Positions 16,792 to 25,876 of a stretch of DNA of 44,208 nt are shown here, piece after piece. The notes beneath the pieces are model-generated. The model saw only the letters and a program-made list of their open reading frames with translations. It made no database searches and was not told the DNA's origin. This stretch comes from Clostridium sp. (GTDB taxonomy: Bacteria > Bacillota > Clostridia > Clostridiales > Clostridiaceae), in contig JAQUXS010000015.1 of NCBI GenBank assembly GCA_028692255.1, positions 1 to 44,208 of the forward strand, written 5' to 3'. Numbering within the stretch: the stretch's first letter is position 1; every line of letters begins with the position of its first letter. A program made the translations under genes and the position numbers.

Positions 16792-18098
16792 TTAACACCT
16801 GCCGAATTTTTTTAGTCTGCAAATGAAGAATCCATCCATATATTTATTTGGAATTATGGTTGCCCATCCCATATTATTATATAGTATATTATCAGCTTTT
16901 CCAAAATATACAGGCTCAATTTTAAACTCAGGATGTTTTTTTATAAACCACATTATGTTTCCTGAGTTTTCATCTGTATTTAAAGTACAGGTAGAATACA
17001 TAAGATATCCGCCTACCTTTAAATATTTAGCAGCATTTTCCATTATATTTCTCTGTGCATCTGTCACATTGATTAAATCTTTTTTCTTATTATTCCAAGA
17101 CCTGAACATGGCACATCAATTAAAATTTTATCAGCACACTCCGCATATTTCTCGTCATATATACTACTGTCCATTTCTCTACATTCTATATTTGTTATTC
17201 CAAGCCTTTTAGCATTTTGCTCAATTAAATTTAATTTATTTTTGTGAATGTCAAAAGACATTACTTTACCGGTGTTATTTAAAATTTCAGCTATATGCGT
17301 TGCCTTTGTACCTGGAGCACTGCACATATCCATAACAATATCATTTTCTATAAGCTGCATCAGTGGTGCTACAAGCATAGCACTTTCATCTTGAACTGTT
17401 ATTAAACCACTATTAAAAAGTTCATTATGCTCTATGCTTTCTCCTTTAGTTATAGTTATTGCTTCAGGACATATACTTCCTTCTGTTACTTGAAATTCCT
17501 TTTCAGTAAGAGCTTTTAAAACATCATCGTAATCTACTTTTAAGCTGTTAACTCTAACGCAAACTCCTGGAACTTCATTCAAGCCACTCATAATTTCAAG
17601 TGCCCTATCTTTACCATACTGATTTATAAAAAGATTCACCATCCAAGGTTTAAAAGAATATGCAAAACTTAATTCTTCAGTTTCATTTTTAAATTTTACA
17701 AAATCTTTATCCTTATTTCTTAAGAGGTTTCTAAGAACTCCATTTACAAACTTTGAAGCACCTATACTATTTTTCTTTTTAGCTAGATTCACTGCTTCAT
17801 TAACTATTGCGAAATCAGGAACTCTCGTTAAATATTTTATTTGATATATAGCTTCTCTTAAAATATTAAGTATTGATCTATCTAGACTATTTATGTCCCT
17901 TTTTATAAAATATTTTATTATAACATCTATAGTATATTTATACTTAATAGTACCGTAGACTATTTCAGTAACAAGTGCCCTATCTTTTCTATTTAAATCT
18001 GATTTTTCAATATTCACTCCAAGAAGTATATTTGAATAAGATTTTTTATAAATAACTCCATTTAATATTTCAAGGGCAACTTCTCTACTATTATTCAT
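16792..18098 (-). pseudogene. rsmB: 16S rRNA (cytosine-967-C5)-methyltransferase, frameshifted
   Basis: The first frame (18098-17073) gives 341 residues: an N-terminal NusB-like RNA-binding domain, then the SAM domain with MCSAPGTKATHIAE and DVPCSGLGIIRKK, where it stops. The second frame (from about 17109 to 16792) resumes at WNNKKKDLINVTDAQ and carries the other catalytic cysteine motif (YSTCTLNTDEN) and the normal C-terminus. The conserved RR-x-PE-x-KW part of motif IV is missing at the junction. The 18-nt sequence at 17079-17096 can be read as GIIRKK in one frame and as WNNKKK in the other, consistent with loss of 31 bp between direct repeats. Adding 31 gives 1338 nt, 445 residues, the normal RsmB size. 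Confidence 0.88.
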
Positions 18099-18118
18099 TT
18101 AATTACCTCAATTTCCAT

Positions 18119-18793
18119 TTAGTTTCTTCTAGTTATATCAATAAGCCTTATAAGCTGTGATATTGCCATTAATGCTGCTGCAACATAAGTCATTGCTGCT
18201 GCACTTAGAACTTTTCTTGCTCCGCTTAATTCTTCTTTATATAGTATTTCTCTATTTTTCAATATTTTCATAGCTCTAGATGATGCATCAAGCTCTACAG
18301 GAAGTGTTACAAGCTGAAAAATAACTACAGCTGCAAAAAGGAACACTCCAATCCTTGCAAGAGATGGAATTCCTAAAAACATTCCTAGTAAAAGTATTAT
18401 CCATGATGCATTAGAGCTAAAATTAACAGCAGGCACAATGGCATTTCTAATTATAAGAGGAACATAATTCCTGCTGTGCTGTATTGCATGGCCTGATTCG
18501 TGGGCTGCAACTCCAATTGCTGCAACTGAATTCCCATGAAATACATCTGGTGAAAGATTCATAACTTTGTTTGTTGGATCATAGTTGTCTGTAAGCTGAC
18601 CAGGTATCACTTGAATTGGAATGTAATTAAGTCCATTAGCATCTAAAATCATCCTTGCAACATCTGCACCAGTATATCCTTTGGCATTTCTAATTCTTGA
18701 ATATCTGTCAAAAGTGCTTTTTACCTTATGTTGTGCCCAAAATGAAATTATTATAGCTGGTATTAGTAAAATAAAAGTTCTATCAAAAAACAT
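18119..18793 (-). CDS. Membrane zinc metallopeptidase, YugP family
   Basis: The 224-residue protein carries a HESGH zinc motif (AAHESGHAIQH near residue 103) inside a DUF2268/YugP-like layout. An N-terminal membrane helix (ILLIPAIIISFWAQHKV) and conserved VARMILDANGL and NLSPDVFHGNSV segments precede the motif. Two or more hydrophobic helices follow it, then a C-terminal helix (AAAMTYVAAALMAISQL). The substrate is unknown. It sits between fmt and rsmB, where Bacillus has no such gene. The start is ATG at 18793 behind GGAGGTG. Confidence 0.88.
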   Translation of the reverse strand: MFFDRTFILLIPAIIISFWAQHKVKSTFDRYSRIRNAKGYTGADVARMILDANGLNYIPIQVIPGQLTDNYDPTNKVMNLSPDVFHGNSVAAIGVAAHESGHAIQHSRNYVPLIIRNAIVPAVNFSSNASWIILLLGMFLGIPSLARIGVFLFAAVVIFQLVTLPVELDASSRAMKILKNREILYKEELSGARKVLSAAAMTYVAAALMAISQLIRLIDITRRN

Positions 18794-18813
18794 TTAAAAC
18801 ACCTCCAAATAAT

Positions 18814-19746
18814 TTAATTTAGCATGCAACCTTCTTCTATAGAATTACCACGTATATAATCTTCTACTCTCATTGATCTCTTGCCTGGAAACTGTACGTC
18901 TTTAATTAAAACGCCGCCATCTTTACATTTGACAAGTATTCCATCTTTATCTACTTTTAAAATAGCACCATTTTTTTCGCTGCTCTTAACTTCAACTGGT
19001 TTTGCTACATGTATTTTAAATTTTGTATCCTTGTAGGTAGTATAAGCAAGTGGACTTGAATTTAATCCTCTAATTAAATTGCAAATTTTATCGCTATCAC
19101 TATCCCAATGAATTTTACCAGTTTCCTTACTTAACATTGGTGCGTATGTAAATTTTGAATCATCCTGTTTTATAGGACTTATCTCGCCTTTAGCATACTT
19201 TTCTATAGTTTCACAAACTAAATCTGCACCATTTTTCATAAGTAAACTGTAAAGATCAATGAAAGTCATTTCAGGTGTTATTTCAAATTTTTGAGTTAAA
19301 AGTATATCACCTGTATCCAATCCCTCATTCATTATCATTGTAGTGTTGCCTGAAACTTTTTCTCCGTTTATTACTGCCCAATTTATTGGTGCTGCTCCTC
19401 TAAGTTTTGGCAGAAGTGAAGCATGCAAATTTATACAAGCATATTTAGGTATATCAAGTACTTCTTTTGATAATATTTGTCCGTATGCAACTACAATTAT
19501 AAAATCAGGCTTAATTGCCTTTAATTTTTCTATTGTTTCAGTATCTTTTCTAAGTTTTTGAGGCTGAAAAACTGTAATGTTATTTTTCACTGCTTCTTCT
19601 TTAACTGGTGAAAATACTATTTTCTTTCCTCTACCCTTAGGTCTATCTGGCTGAGTTAATATCGCTTCCACATCAAATTTTTCTATAAGTTTTTCAAGTG
19701 TTGGTACTGAAAATTCTGGAGTACCCATAAATACTATTTTATACAA
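18814..19746 (-). CDS. fmt: Methionyl-tRNA formyltransferase
   Basis: The 310-residue enzyme formylates initiator Met-tRNA using 10-formyltetrahydrofolate. The N-terminal formyltransferase domain shows VFMGTPEFSVPTLEKL, LTQPDRPKGRGKK and the catalytic region INLHASLLPKLRGAAPINW with the Asn and His of the active site, then GLDTGDILL. The C-terminal tRNA-binding domain follows from about residue 205 (WDSDSDKICNLIRGLNSSPLAY). The start is TTG at 19746 with AAAGGAG upstream. It starts 4 nt after def, the usual partner. Confidence 0.96.
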   Translation of the reverse strand: MYKIVFMGTPEFSVPTLEKLIEKFDVEAILTQPDRPKGRGKKIVFSPVKEEAVKNNITVFQPQKLRKDTETIEKLKAIKPDFIIVVAYGQILSKEVLDIPKYACINLHASLLPKLRGAAPINWAVINGEKVSGNTTMIMNEGLDTGDILLTQKFEITPEMTFIDLYSLLMKNGADLVCETIEKYAKGEISPIKQDDSKFTYAPMLSKETGKIHWDSDSDKICNLIRGLNSSPLAYTTYKDTKFKIHVAKPVEVKSSEKNGAILKVDKDGILVKCKDGGVLIKDVQFPGKRSMRVEDYIRGNSIEEGCMLN

Positions 19747-19750
19747 ATTA

Positions 19751-20197
19751 TCATTCTCCTTTTATAGCCTTATCAATAAATAATATACCATAAAGATGAT
19801 CTGTCTCATGGCATATAGCTCTTGCTAAAAGCTCTTCGCCCTCTATTATTACTTCTTTTCCCTTTTCATTAAGACATTTTACTTTTACATAAGCTGGTCT
19901 ATCAACTTTTTCCTGTCTTCCTGGTATACTAAGGCATCCTTCTTCATCTATTACAGAACCTTTTTCCTCAATTATTTCTGGATTTATAAGTACAATTGGA
20001 CCTTCTCCAACATCAATTACAACAACCTTCTTTAATATTCCAACTTGTGGTGCTGCAAGTCCAACACCATTTGCATTATACATAGTTTCCTTCATATCTT
20101 CTATTAAAGTTAATAATCTATCATCTATTTTCACTACTGTCTTACTATTTTTTCTTAAAATTTTGTCTCCTAATTTTCTTATATTTCTTAAAGCCAT
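19751..20197 (-). CDS. def: Peptide deformylase
   Basis: The 148-residue metalloenzyme removes the N-formyl group from new proteins. All three active-site motifs are present: [10 protein letters not shown] near residue 44, EEGCLSIPG with the metal-binding cysteine near residue 90, and the HExxH-type CHETDHLYG near residue 131. The size fits a short type I-like enzyme. The start is ATG behind GGAGGTTAG. It lies directly between priA and fmt in the conserved priA-def-fmt order. Confidence 0.96.
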   Translation of the reverse strand: MALRNIRKLGDKILRKNSKTVVKIDDRLLTLIEDMKETMYNANGVGLAAPQVGILKKVVVIDVGEGPIVLINPEIIEEKGSVIDEEGCLSIPGRQEKVDRPAYVKVKCLNEKGKEVIIEGEELLARAICHETDHLYGILFIDKAIKGE

Positions 20198-20225
20198 GTA
20201 ACTAACCTCCGATTTATATATTAAT

Positions 20226-22424
20226 TTAAAGTAAATTTGTTGGATTAATATCTATACTTATACGTATACTATTATAATCATTTTTTAAACTTTCATAAAC
20301 AACTTTTTTGATTTTTTCCGCAAATTCATTGTCAAAATCACCTTTTAATATTATCTGCCACCTATACATCTCCTTTATTTTAGAAATTATACATGGACAG
20401 GGTCCTAATATTTTTATATTACTACTTTTTAAAAATTTATTTTTTAACAATACCCCAACATTCTGTGTATTTTTTATTAATAAATTTTCATTTTGACTGC
20501 TTAAATTTATACTTAGTATCCTTTTAAAAGGCGGATAATCCATAAGTTTTCTAATCTGTATTTCTTCATTATAAAAGCCTTCATAATCATTTTTAGAAGC
20601 TGCTATTATAGCACTGCTCTCTGGACTGTATGTCTGAATAACAACTTCTCCTTTTTTAGCTCCCCTTCCAGCTCTACCTGAAACTTGATTTATAAGCTGA
20701 AAAGTTCTTTCATTTGCCCTGTAATCAGGCAAATTAAGAGAAAGATCTGCTGCAATTACTCCAACAAGAGTGACATTTTTAAAGTCAAGTCCTTTTGCTA
20801 TCATCTGTGTTCCTATTAAAACATCTGCTTCACCATTTTTAAACTTATTATATATTTTTTCATAAGAATTTTTAGCTCTTGTAGTATCGTGATCCATTCT
20901 TAATGTCCTAGCACTTGGAAAGCACTTTAATACTTCTTGTTCAATTTTTTCAGTGCCTACTCCAAAATATTTAACATATCTACTTTTGCAATTAGGACAT
21001 ACTGAAGGTAATTCTTTTGTACTACCGCAATAATGACAGACAAGTTTTCTACTTTTACTATGATATGTCATTGCAATATCACAATGGTCACATTTAAAAA
21101 CGTAGCCACATTTTCTACAGGATACAAAAGTTGAAAAACCTCTTCTGTTTAAGAATAAAATTATTTGCTCTTTTTTCTTTAGTTTATCTTCTATAAGGTC
21201 ATACAATTTTCTGCTAAACATGGATTTATTATTGTTCATAAGTTCATTTTTCATATCAACTATATGTACATCTGGAAGCTGTGCACCATCAGCTCTTTCA
21301 TTAAGATTAATTAGTTTAATAGAACCTTGCATACATTTATAGTATGTGTCTATTGAAGGAGTAGCTGATCCCAAAACGAGCTTGCAATTTTCCATTCTAC
21401 ACTTAATCTGTGCAAGTTCAACTGCACTATATTTGGGAGTTACATCTGATTTATAACTAGCTTCATGCTCTTCATCTATAACTATTAGTCCAAGATTTGA
21501 AAATGGCAAAAAAAGAGCAGACCTTGCACCAACAGCCACTTTTGCTCTTCCCTCTTTAACTCTAAGCCATTCATCATACCTTTCACCATCTGAAAGTTTA
21601 CTGTGAAAAACCGCTATATCTTTTCCAAATCTCCCCTTAAATCTTTCAAGCATCTGGGGGGTTAACGCTATTTCAGGTACAAGTATAATTGACTCTTTAT
21701 TCTCCTCTAGCATGAGGCTTACCAGTTTCATATATATTTCAGTTTTACCGCTCCCAGTTATTCCATGTATTAGAAAGTTTCTATTTTCTCCTCTAATAAT
21801 TTCATCTACTGCAGCTTTTTGACTTATGTTTAAAACTTTTTCACCATATTTTTCATATTCCCTATTATTTATCCTATCTACAACCTTAACATCACAATCT
21901 AAAAATCCATGATTAATAAGGGTATTTATAGAAGACAATGAAACATTAAAAACATTACTAAGCTGATTCTTTGTGTACACGCCATTATTATTTTTTACTA
22001 TAGAAAAAATATTATTATAATTATCGTTTGCATATTTTCCTGAAAGAGGGCTTTTTATTGAAACAATTTTATTTAATTTATGCTTCATTCCCTTCATAAT
22101 TCCCTTTGGAATTAAAAGCTTTATACAATCTAAATATGTGCAAAGATATTTTTGTCTCATTACTTTTATAAGTTCTATGTCTTTCTCTCTAAAGACTGTA
22201 AAATCATCGCATATTTCTAAAATTCCCTTTAGATTTTTAAATTCACAATCATTAAAAAGTTCAATTATAAAACCGTCAACTATTTTATTTCCTCTACCAA
22301 AAGGAATTTTCACTCTTTGACCTATTTTTGTATATTCCTGCATATTTTTATCAATTGAATAAGTAAAAGGTCTATCAACTTTTGAAGATTCATTATTTAT
22401 AATAACTCCAGCATATTTAAACAA
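20226..22424 (-). CDS. priA: Primosomal replication restart helicase PriA
   Basis: The 732-residue protein reloads the replicative helicase at abandoned forks. The N-terminal 3'-DNA-binding domain (about 1-110) contains the family segment [13 protein letters not shown]. Walker A is [16 protein letters not shown] near residue 220 and the DExH box is [11 protein letters not shown]. The zinc-binding insertion has eight cysteines in four CxxC pairs, from [13 protein letters not shown] to CPNCKS, near residues 436-480. [13 protein letters not shown] is helicase motif VI. The start is TTG at 22424 with an AAAGGGTGG site. It precedes def. Confidence 0.96.
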   Translation of the reverse strand: MFKYAGVIINNESSKVDRPFTYSIDKNMQEYTKIGQRVKIPFGRGNKIVDGFIIELFNDCEFKNLKGILEICDDFTVFREKDIELIKVMRQKYLCTYLDCIKLLIPKGIMKGMKHKLNKIVSIKSPLSGKYANDNYNNIFSIVKNNNGVYTKNQLSNVFNVSLSSINTLINHGFLDCDVKVVDRINNREYEKYGEKVLNISQKAAVDEIIRGENRNFLIHGITGSGKTEIYMKLVSLMLEENKESIILVPEIALTPQMLERFKGRFGKDIAVFHSKLSDGERYDEWLRVKEGRAKVAVGARSALFLPFSNLGLIVIDEEHEASYKSDVTPKYSAVELAQIKCRMENCKLVLGSATPSIDTYYKCMQGSIKLINLNERADGAQLPDVHIVDMKNELMNNNKSMFSRKLYDLIEDKLKKKEQIILFLNRRGFSTFVSCRKCGYVFKCDHCDIAMTYHSKSRKLVCHYCGSTKELPSVCPNCKSRYVKYFGVGTEKIEQEVLKCFPSARTLRMDHDTTRAKNSYEKIYNKFKNGEADVLIGTQMIAKGLDFKNVTLVGVIAADLSLNLPDYRANERTFQLINQVSGRAGRGAKKGEVVIQTYSPESSAIIAASKNDYEGFYNEEIQIRKLMDYPPFKRILSINLSSQNENLLIKNTQNVGVLLKNKFLKSSNIKILGPCPCIISKIKEMYRWQIILKGDFDNEFAEKIKKVVYESLKNDYNSIRISIDINPTNLL

Positions 22425-22463
22425 ACAACCACCCTTTTGAATATGAAAATATAATTTTGTAAC

Positions 22464-22487
22464 AAAAAAGCGCTAAATGCGCTTTTT
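22464..22487 (-). terminator. Terminator-like hairpin at the end of coaBC
   Basis: AAAAAGCGC / GCGCTTTTTT forms a stem around a short loop and is followed by a U-run on the minus strand. The coaBC stop codon (TAG, 22475-22473) lies in the loop, so the last codons of the gene are inside the hairpin. It precedes priA and may attenuate transcription within the long operon. Confidence 0.65.
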
Positions 22488-23660
22488 AACTAATAAATCA
22501 AATAATTCTCTTGCCACAATTTTTTTAGGCTTTTTTTCAAATTTATGCGCTTCGCCATCTTTACTTAAAATAGTAACTGTGTTTTCATCACTTGAAAAAC
22601 CCGAATCTTTTTTGGTGATATCATTTGCAACTATAAAATCCAGATTTTTAACTTTTATCTTCTTAATTGCATTTTCAATTAAATTATTACTTTCAGCTGC
22701 AAAACCAACTAAAATTTGATTTTTCTTTATTGTTCCAAGTGTCCTTAAAATATCTGTATCTTTTTTAAACTCTATTTTAAGTTCATCATCTGACTTTTTT
22801 ATCTTTTGCTCTGAATAATGTTTTGCTTTATAGTCTGCAACTGCAGCTGCTTTTATAAGCATATCACAGTTTTCAAAATGTGACCTAACAGCATTATACA
22901 TTTCTTCATTTGTATTTACTTTAATAGTATTTATTCCAAATGGAGCCTCAATGCTAGATGGGCCTGTTACTAACGTAACCTTAGCACCTCTATCTCTTGC
23001 TTCTTCAGCAATAGCATATCCCATTTTTCCTGAAGACCTGTTGCTTATATATCTTACTGGATCTATTGGAGAAATTGTAGGTCCAGCAGTAACAAGCACA
23101 TTAAGACCTATAAGGTCTTTTTTGTCGTACAAAATACTTTGTACAAATTTTGAAATATATTCAGTGTCTGGCAGTTTACCTTTTCCTATATCACCACAAG
23201 CAAGCCTTCCACTTTCCGGTTCTATAAATTCGTATCCATATTGTTTTAACTTTTCAATGTTTAACTTAACAATTGGATTTGTATACATAGCTGTATTCAT
23301 AGCAGGTGAAAATACTACTTTTGATTTTGATGCCATTATCGTTGTAGAAAGCATGTCATCTGCAATTCCATTTGCAACTTTACCAATTATATTAGCAGTT
23401 GCAGGAACTATAAGCATCAAATCTGCCTTCTTCGCAAGAGAAATATGCTGAAGCTCCCATGCTTTAGGTTCCTGAAACATATCACTTATAACTATATTCT
23501 GACTTAAAGTCTGAAAACTAAGTGGCGTTACAAACTTCATGGATTCTTTTGTCATTATAACATGAACATCAAAATCCATTTTTTTTAGTCTGCTAACAAC
23601 ATCCAGTGCCTTATAAGCTGCTATACCTCCACATACTCCAATCACAACAGTCTTTGACAT
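22473..23660 (-). CDS. coaBC: Bifunctional phosphopantothenoylcysteine decarboxylase / phosphopantothenate-cysteine ligase
   Basis: The 395-residue protein carries two consecutive steps of CoA synthesis. The N-terminal flavoprotein CoaC domain (about 1-180) shows GVCGGIAAYKALDVVSRLKK, the PAMNTAMYTNP motif and the catalytic-cysteine loop ACGDIGKGKLPD. The C-terminal CoaB ligase domain begins near residue 188 with VLVTAGPTISPIDPVRYI and SNRSSGKMGYA, followed by AAAVADYKAKHYSEQKIKK. The start is ATG immediately after the rpoZ stop, with GAGGTAATA at the end of rpoZ as ribosome binding site. Confidence 0.96.
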   Translation of the reverse strand: MSKTVVIGVCGGIAAYKALDVVSRLKKMDFDVHVIMTKESMKFVTPLSFQTLSQNIVISDMFQEPKAWELQHISLAKKADLMLIVPATANIIGKVANGIADDMLSTTIMASKSKVVFSPAMNTAMYTNPIVKLNIEKLKQYGYEFIEPESGRLACGDIGKGKLPDTEYISKFVQSILYDKKDLIGLNVLVTAGPTISPIDPVRYISNRSSGKMGYAIAEEARDRGAKVTLVTGPSSIEAPFGINTIKVNTNEEMYNAVRSHFENCDMLIKAAAVADYKAKHYSEQKIKKSDDELKIEFKKDTDILRTLGTIKKNQILVGFAAESNNLIENAIKKIKVKNLDFIVANDITKKDSGFSSDENTVTILSKDGEAHKFEKKPKKIVARELFDLLVKKRI

Positions 23661-23885
23661 TTATTTTATTACCTCTTTAACATCTTTTTTCTCATATTCA
23701 ATTTTATCTTCATCTAACTCATTTATAGCTATAGTAAGTGGTTTGTTGGCTTCAATATCGATTAGTGGCTTTGCACCTGAAATTATTTGTCTTGCTCTTT
23801 TTGATGTTATTGAAACTATTGAATACTTATCTCCAACTTTTTTTAATAAATCTACTACTGATGGATTAATCATAGAATTGTTCAT
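23661..23885 (-). CDS. rpoZ: DNA-directed RNA polymerase subunit omega
   Basis: The 74-residue omega subunit helps fold and retain the beta-prime subunit. Typical features are NPSVVDLLKKVGDKYSIVSI, the conserved SKRARQI segment and an acidic-basic C-terminal tail. The start at 23885 overlaps the end of gmk by 20 bp. The AAGGAGGG about 9 nt upstream, inside gmk, supports it over the internal ATG at 23873. Confidence 0.94.
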   Translation of the reverse strand: MNNSMINPSVVDLLKKVGDKYSIVSITSKRARQIISGAKPLIDIEANKPLTIAINELDEDKIEYEKKDVKEVIK

Positions 23886-24495
23886 GCAGTAAACCCTCCT
23901 TGGAATCTAAAATTTTTTCTTTCATTCTGTCAACTCTGCATCTCTCAGCAACCATTATACTCTGTATTTTACAAACAGCCTTTTCAACTTTATCATTAGT
24001 AACGGCATAATTGTATTTTGAAACATAATTGATTTCTTTGTATGCAGATTTAAATCTTGTAACAAGTGATTCTGCTGTTTCGCTTCCTCTTCCAATGATT
24101 CTATTTTTAAGTTCCTCCATTGAAGGAGGTAGAATAAATATAAATATACCCTCAGGGTAATTTTCTTTAACTTTAAGTGCACCTTGAATATCTATCTCTA
24201 GTATAACATCTTGCCCATTATCAAGTTTTTCTATAACAGCAGATTTAGGGGTCCCATAAAAATTGCCATAAACTTCTGCATATTCAAGGAAATCATTTTT
24301 TATAATTTTTTCTTTAAAATCTTTCCTAGTTAAAAAATAATAACTTTCTTCAGGAATTTCACCTTTTCTTGGCTGCCTTGTTGTAGCTGAAACGGAAAGC
24401 CAAAATTTTTGCTTTTCTAAAAGTGCTTTACATATAGTTCCTTTTCCTGCACCTGATGGACCTGATAAAACCAGTAAAAGACCTTTGTTTTTCAT
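23866..24495 (-). CDS. gmk: Guanylate kinase
   Basis: The 209-residue enzyme converts GMP to GDP using ATP. The P-loop is LSGPSGAGKGTICKALLE near the N-terminus, followed by SATTRQPRKGEIPEESYYFL (GMP-binding). The lid and core motifs are NFYGTPKSAVIE, ILEIDIQGALKVKE and FILPPS. The start codon shares a base with the remA stop (TAATG). Omega and Gmk are both linked to the stringent response in Firmicutes, and their adjacency is conserved. Confidence 0.96.
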   Translation of the reverse strand: MKNKGLLLVLSGPSGAGKGTICKALLEKQKFWLSVSATTRQPRKGEIPEESYYFLTRKDFKEKIIKNDFLEYAEVYGNFYGTPKSAVIEKLDNGQDVILEIDIQGALKVKENYPEGIFIFILPPSMEELKNRIIGRGSETAESLVTRFKSAYKEINYVSKYNYAVTNDKVEKAVCKIQSIMVAERCRVDRMKEKILDSKEGLLHEQFYD

Positions 24496-24767
24496 TATTC
24501 TTCAACCTCATCTACAATATCATCATCTTTTGATGAAAGTCTGTTGGCTACGGTTTCAGGTTGAACTGCTGATAAAATTACATGATCACTGTCAGTTATT
24601 ATAACTGCTCTAGTTCTCCTTCCATATGTAGCATCTATAAGCATTCCTCTATCTCTTGCTTCTTGTATTATTCTTTTTATTGGTGCAGATTCAGGACTAA
24701 CAATAGCCACAAGTCTGTTAGCTGAAACTATATTACCAAATCCTATGTTAATTAATCTTATTCCCAT
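24495..24767 (-). CDS. remA: RemA/DUF370 family DNA-binding regulator
   Basis: The 90-residue protein has the family N-terminus ([20 protein letters not shown]), [20 protein letters not shown] and the [19 protein letters not shown] core. In Bacillus, RemA (YlzA) activates biofilm matrix and osmoprotection genes; in clostridia the role is not established. It sits between yicC and gmk, the conserved position. The start is ATG behind TAGGAGGAAC. Confidence 0.92.
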   Translation of the reverse strand: MGIRLINIGFGNIVSANRLVAIVSPESAPIKRIIQEARDRGMLIDATYGRRTRAVIITDSDHVILSAVQPETVANRLSSKDDDIVDEVEE

Positions 24768-24782
24768 TATGTTCCTCCTAAT

Positions 24783-25664
24783 TTATTCTATGTTTTGTAT
24801 TTGTTCTCTTATTTTTTCAATTTCGTTTTTTATATCTAGTACACACTGAACTATTTTAATATCACTAGACTTTGATGCTATAGTATTAGTTTCCCTATTC
24901 ATCTCTTGAACTATAAAATCTACCTTCCTGCCTATAGGTTTAGAACTGTTTAGGCACTCATTTAACTGAATTATATGACTTTTAAGCCTTACAATTTCTT
25001 CATCAATGCAAGCTTTATCACTAAAAATTGCAACTTCCATGGCAATTCTATTTTCATCAATTAAACTCTTATCTTTTAAAAGTTCTGATATTCTTTCATT
25101 GAGTTTTGTCCTGTAATTTTCTACAACTGTTTGAGACTTTCCCTCAATTTCATCTACAAGAGCCTTTATAGCATTACTTTTCTTTTCAATATCCTTTTTA
25201 AGTTCTATTCCTTCTTTTTGTCTCATTTCTATAAGTTTATCTAATGCATCATTTATAGGCTGCTTTAGAATATTCCATATTTGTTCTACATCATCTTCCT
25301 TTTCCTGCACTGTAATTATATCTGGGAATTTTGAAATAAGTGAAAGTGACACATTATCCTGAATATTATAAGTTTCTTTTATTTCATTAAGACATTTTAT
25401 ATAACTGTCACATAAATTTTTATTTAAAATAGCCTTGGAGTTTTCTGTCTCCAACACCGTTTGTATTATGTAGATATCAACCTTACCCCTATTTATTTTT
25501 CCTCGAACCATTTTTCTTATACGATCTTCAAGTCCTAAAAGGCTTCTTGGCATCTTTATGTTAAGATCAAGATATCTGTGATTTACACTTCTTACCTCTA
25601 CAGTAAAGCTCATTTTATTTCCTTCACAAAAAGCCCTTCCGTATCCGGTCATACTATTTATCAT
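24783..25664 (-). CDS. YicC family endoribonuclease-like protein
   Basis: The 293-residue protein opens MINSMTGYGRAFCEGNKMSF, the YicC hallmark. It continues with VEVRSVNHRYLDLNIKMPR and RKMVRGKINRGKVDIYI, and ends with the DUF1732 domain (GRKVDFIVQEMNRETNTI near residue 250 and NEIEKIREQIQNIE). Enterobacterial YicC has been described as an endoribonuclease acting on small RNA; that activity is not demonstrated for this protein. It is the first gene of the long minus-strand run to spoVM and has a good promoter at 25710-25739. Confidence 0.93.
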   Translation of the reverse strand: MINSMTGYGRAFCEGNKMSFTVEVRSVNHRYLDLNIKMPRSLLGLEDRIRKMVRGKINRGKVDIYIIQTVLETENSKAILNKNLCDSYIKCLNEIKETYNIQDNVSLSLISKFPDIITVQEKEDDVEQIWNILKQPINDALDKLIEMRQKEGIELKKDIEKKSNAIKALVDEIEGKSQTVVENYRTKLNERISELLKDKSLIDENRIAMEVAIFSDKACIDEEIVRLKSHIIQLNECLNSSKPIGRKVDFIVQEMNRETNTIASKSSDIKIVQCVLDIKNEIEKIREQIQNIE

Positions 25665-25709
25665 AGTAAATCATCCTTCCGAATTGTGCCAATAAATTTA
25701 CACTTTTTT

Positions 25710-25739
25710 ATTATACATATTATTAGTATTGAATTTCAA
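25710..25739 (-). promoter_or_regulatory. Sigma-A promoter of the yicC-remA-gmk-... operon
   Basis: On the minus strand TTGAAA (25739-25734) is followed by an 18-bp spacer and a perfect TATAAT (25715-25710). It is 46 bp before the yicC start. No comparably clear promoter appears for several genes downstream, so it probably drives the head of the housekeeping run. Confidence 0.6.
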
Positions 25740-25824
25740 GTAAAAACTCACTAATTTGATTATAACATATTATTTAACATTAAGTATAAAATTTATTTAT
25801 ATAAGACTTTATTAGTAATATTAT

Positions 25825-25856
25825 TCAATATTTAAAATATATATATACCGTAAAAT
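25825..25856 (+). promoter_or_regulatory. Possible sigma-E promoter of spoIVA
   Basis: TCAATATT (25825-25832) and CGTAAAAT (25849-25856) loosely fit a sigma-E promoter, but the 16-bp gap is a little long. A start near 25863 would leave only about 14 nt before the TTG. spoIVA is sigma-E dependent in Bacillus; this particular site is tentative. Confidence 0.3.
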
Positions 25857-25876
25857 AATATGTTGGAGGATATATT

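Noticed and set aside
16792-17109. Separate small methyltransferase gene starting at 17109
   Set aside because: Its apparent start lies within the rsmB motif IV sequence read in another frame, and the rest is the normal RsmB C-terminus; it is a fragment, not an independent gene.
22951-23451. 166-residue plus-strand open frame
   Set aside because: It is antisense to coaBC, whose motifs are intact in the other strand; no family features are visible.
25665-25876. Divergent yicC/spoIVA gap searched for a riboswitch or small RNA
   Set aside because: Only promoter-like elements are visible; no conserved aptamer-type pairing or terminator could be made out.
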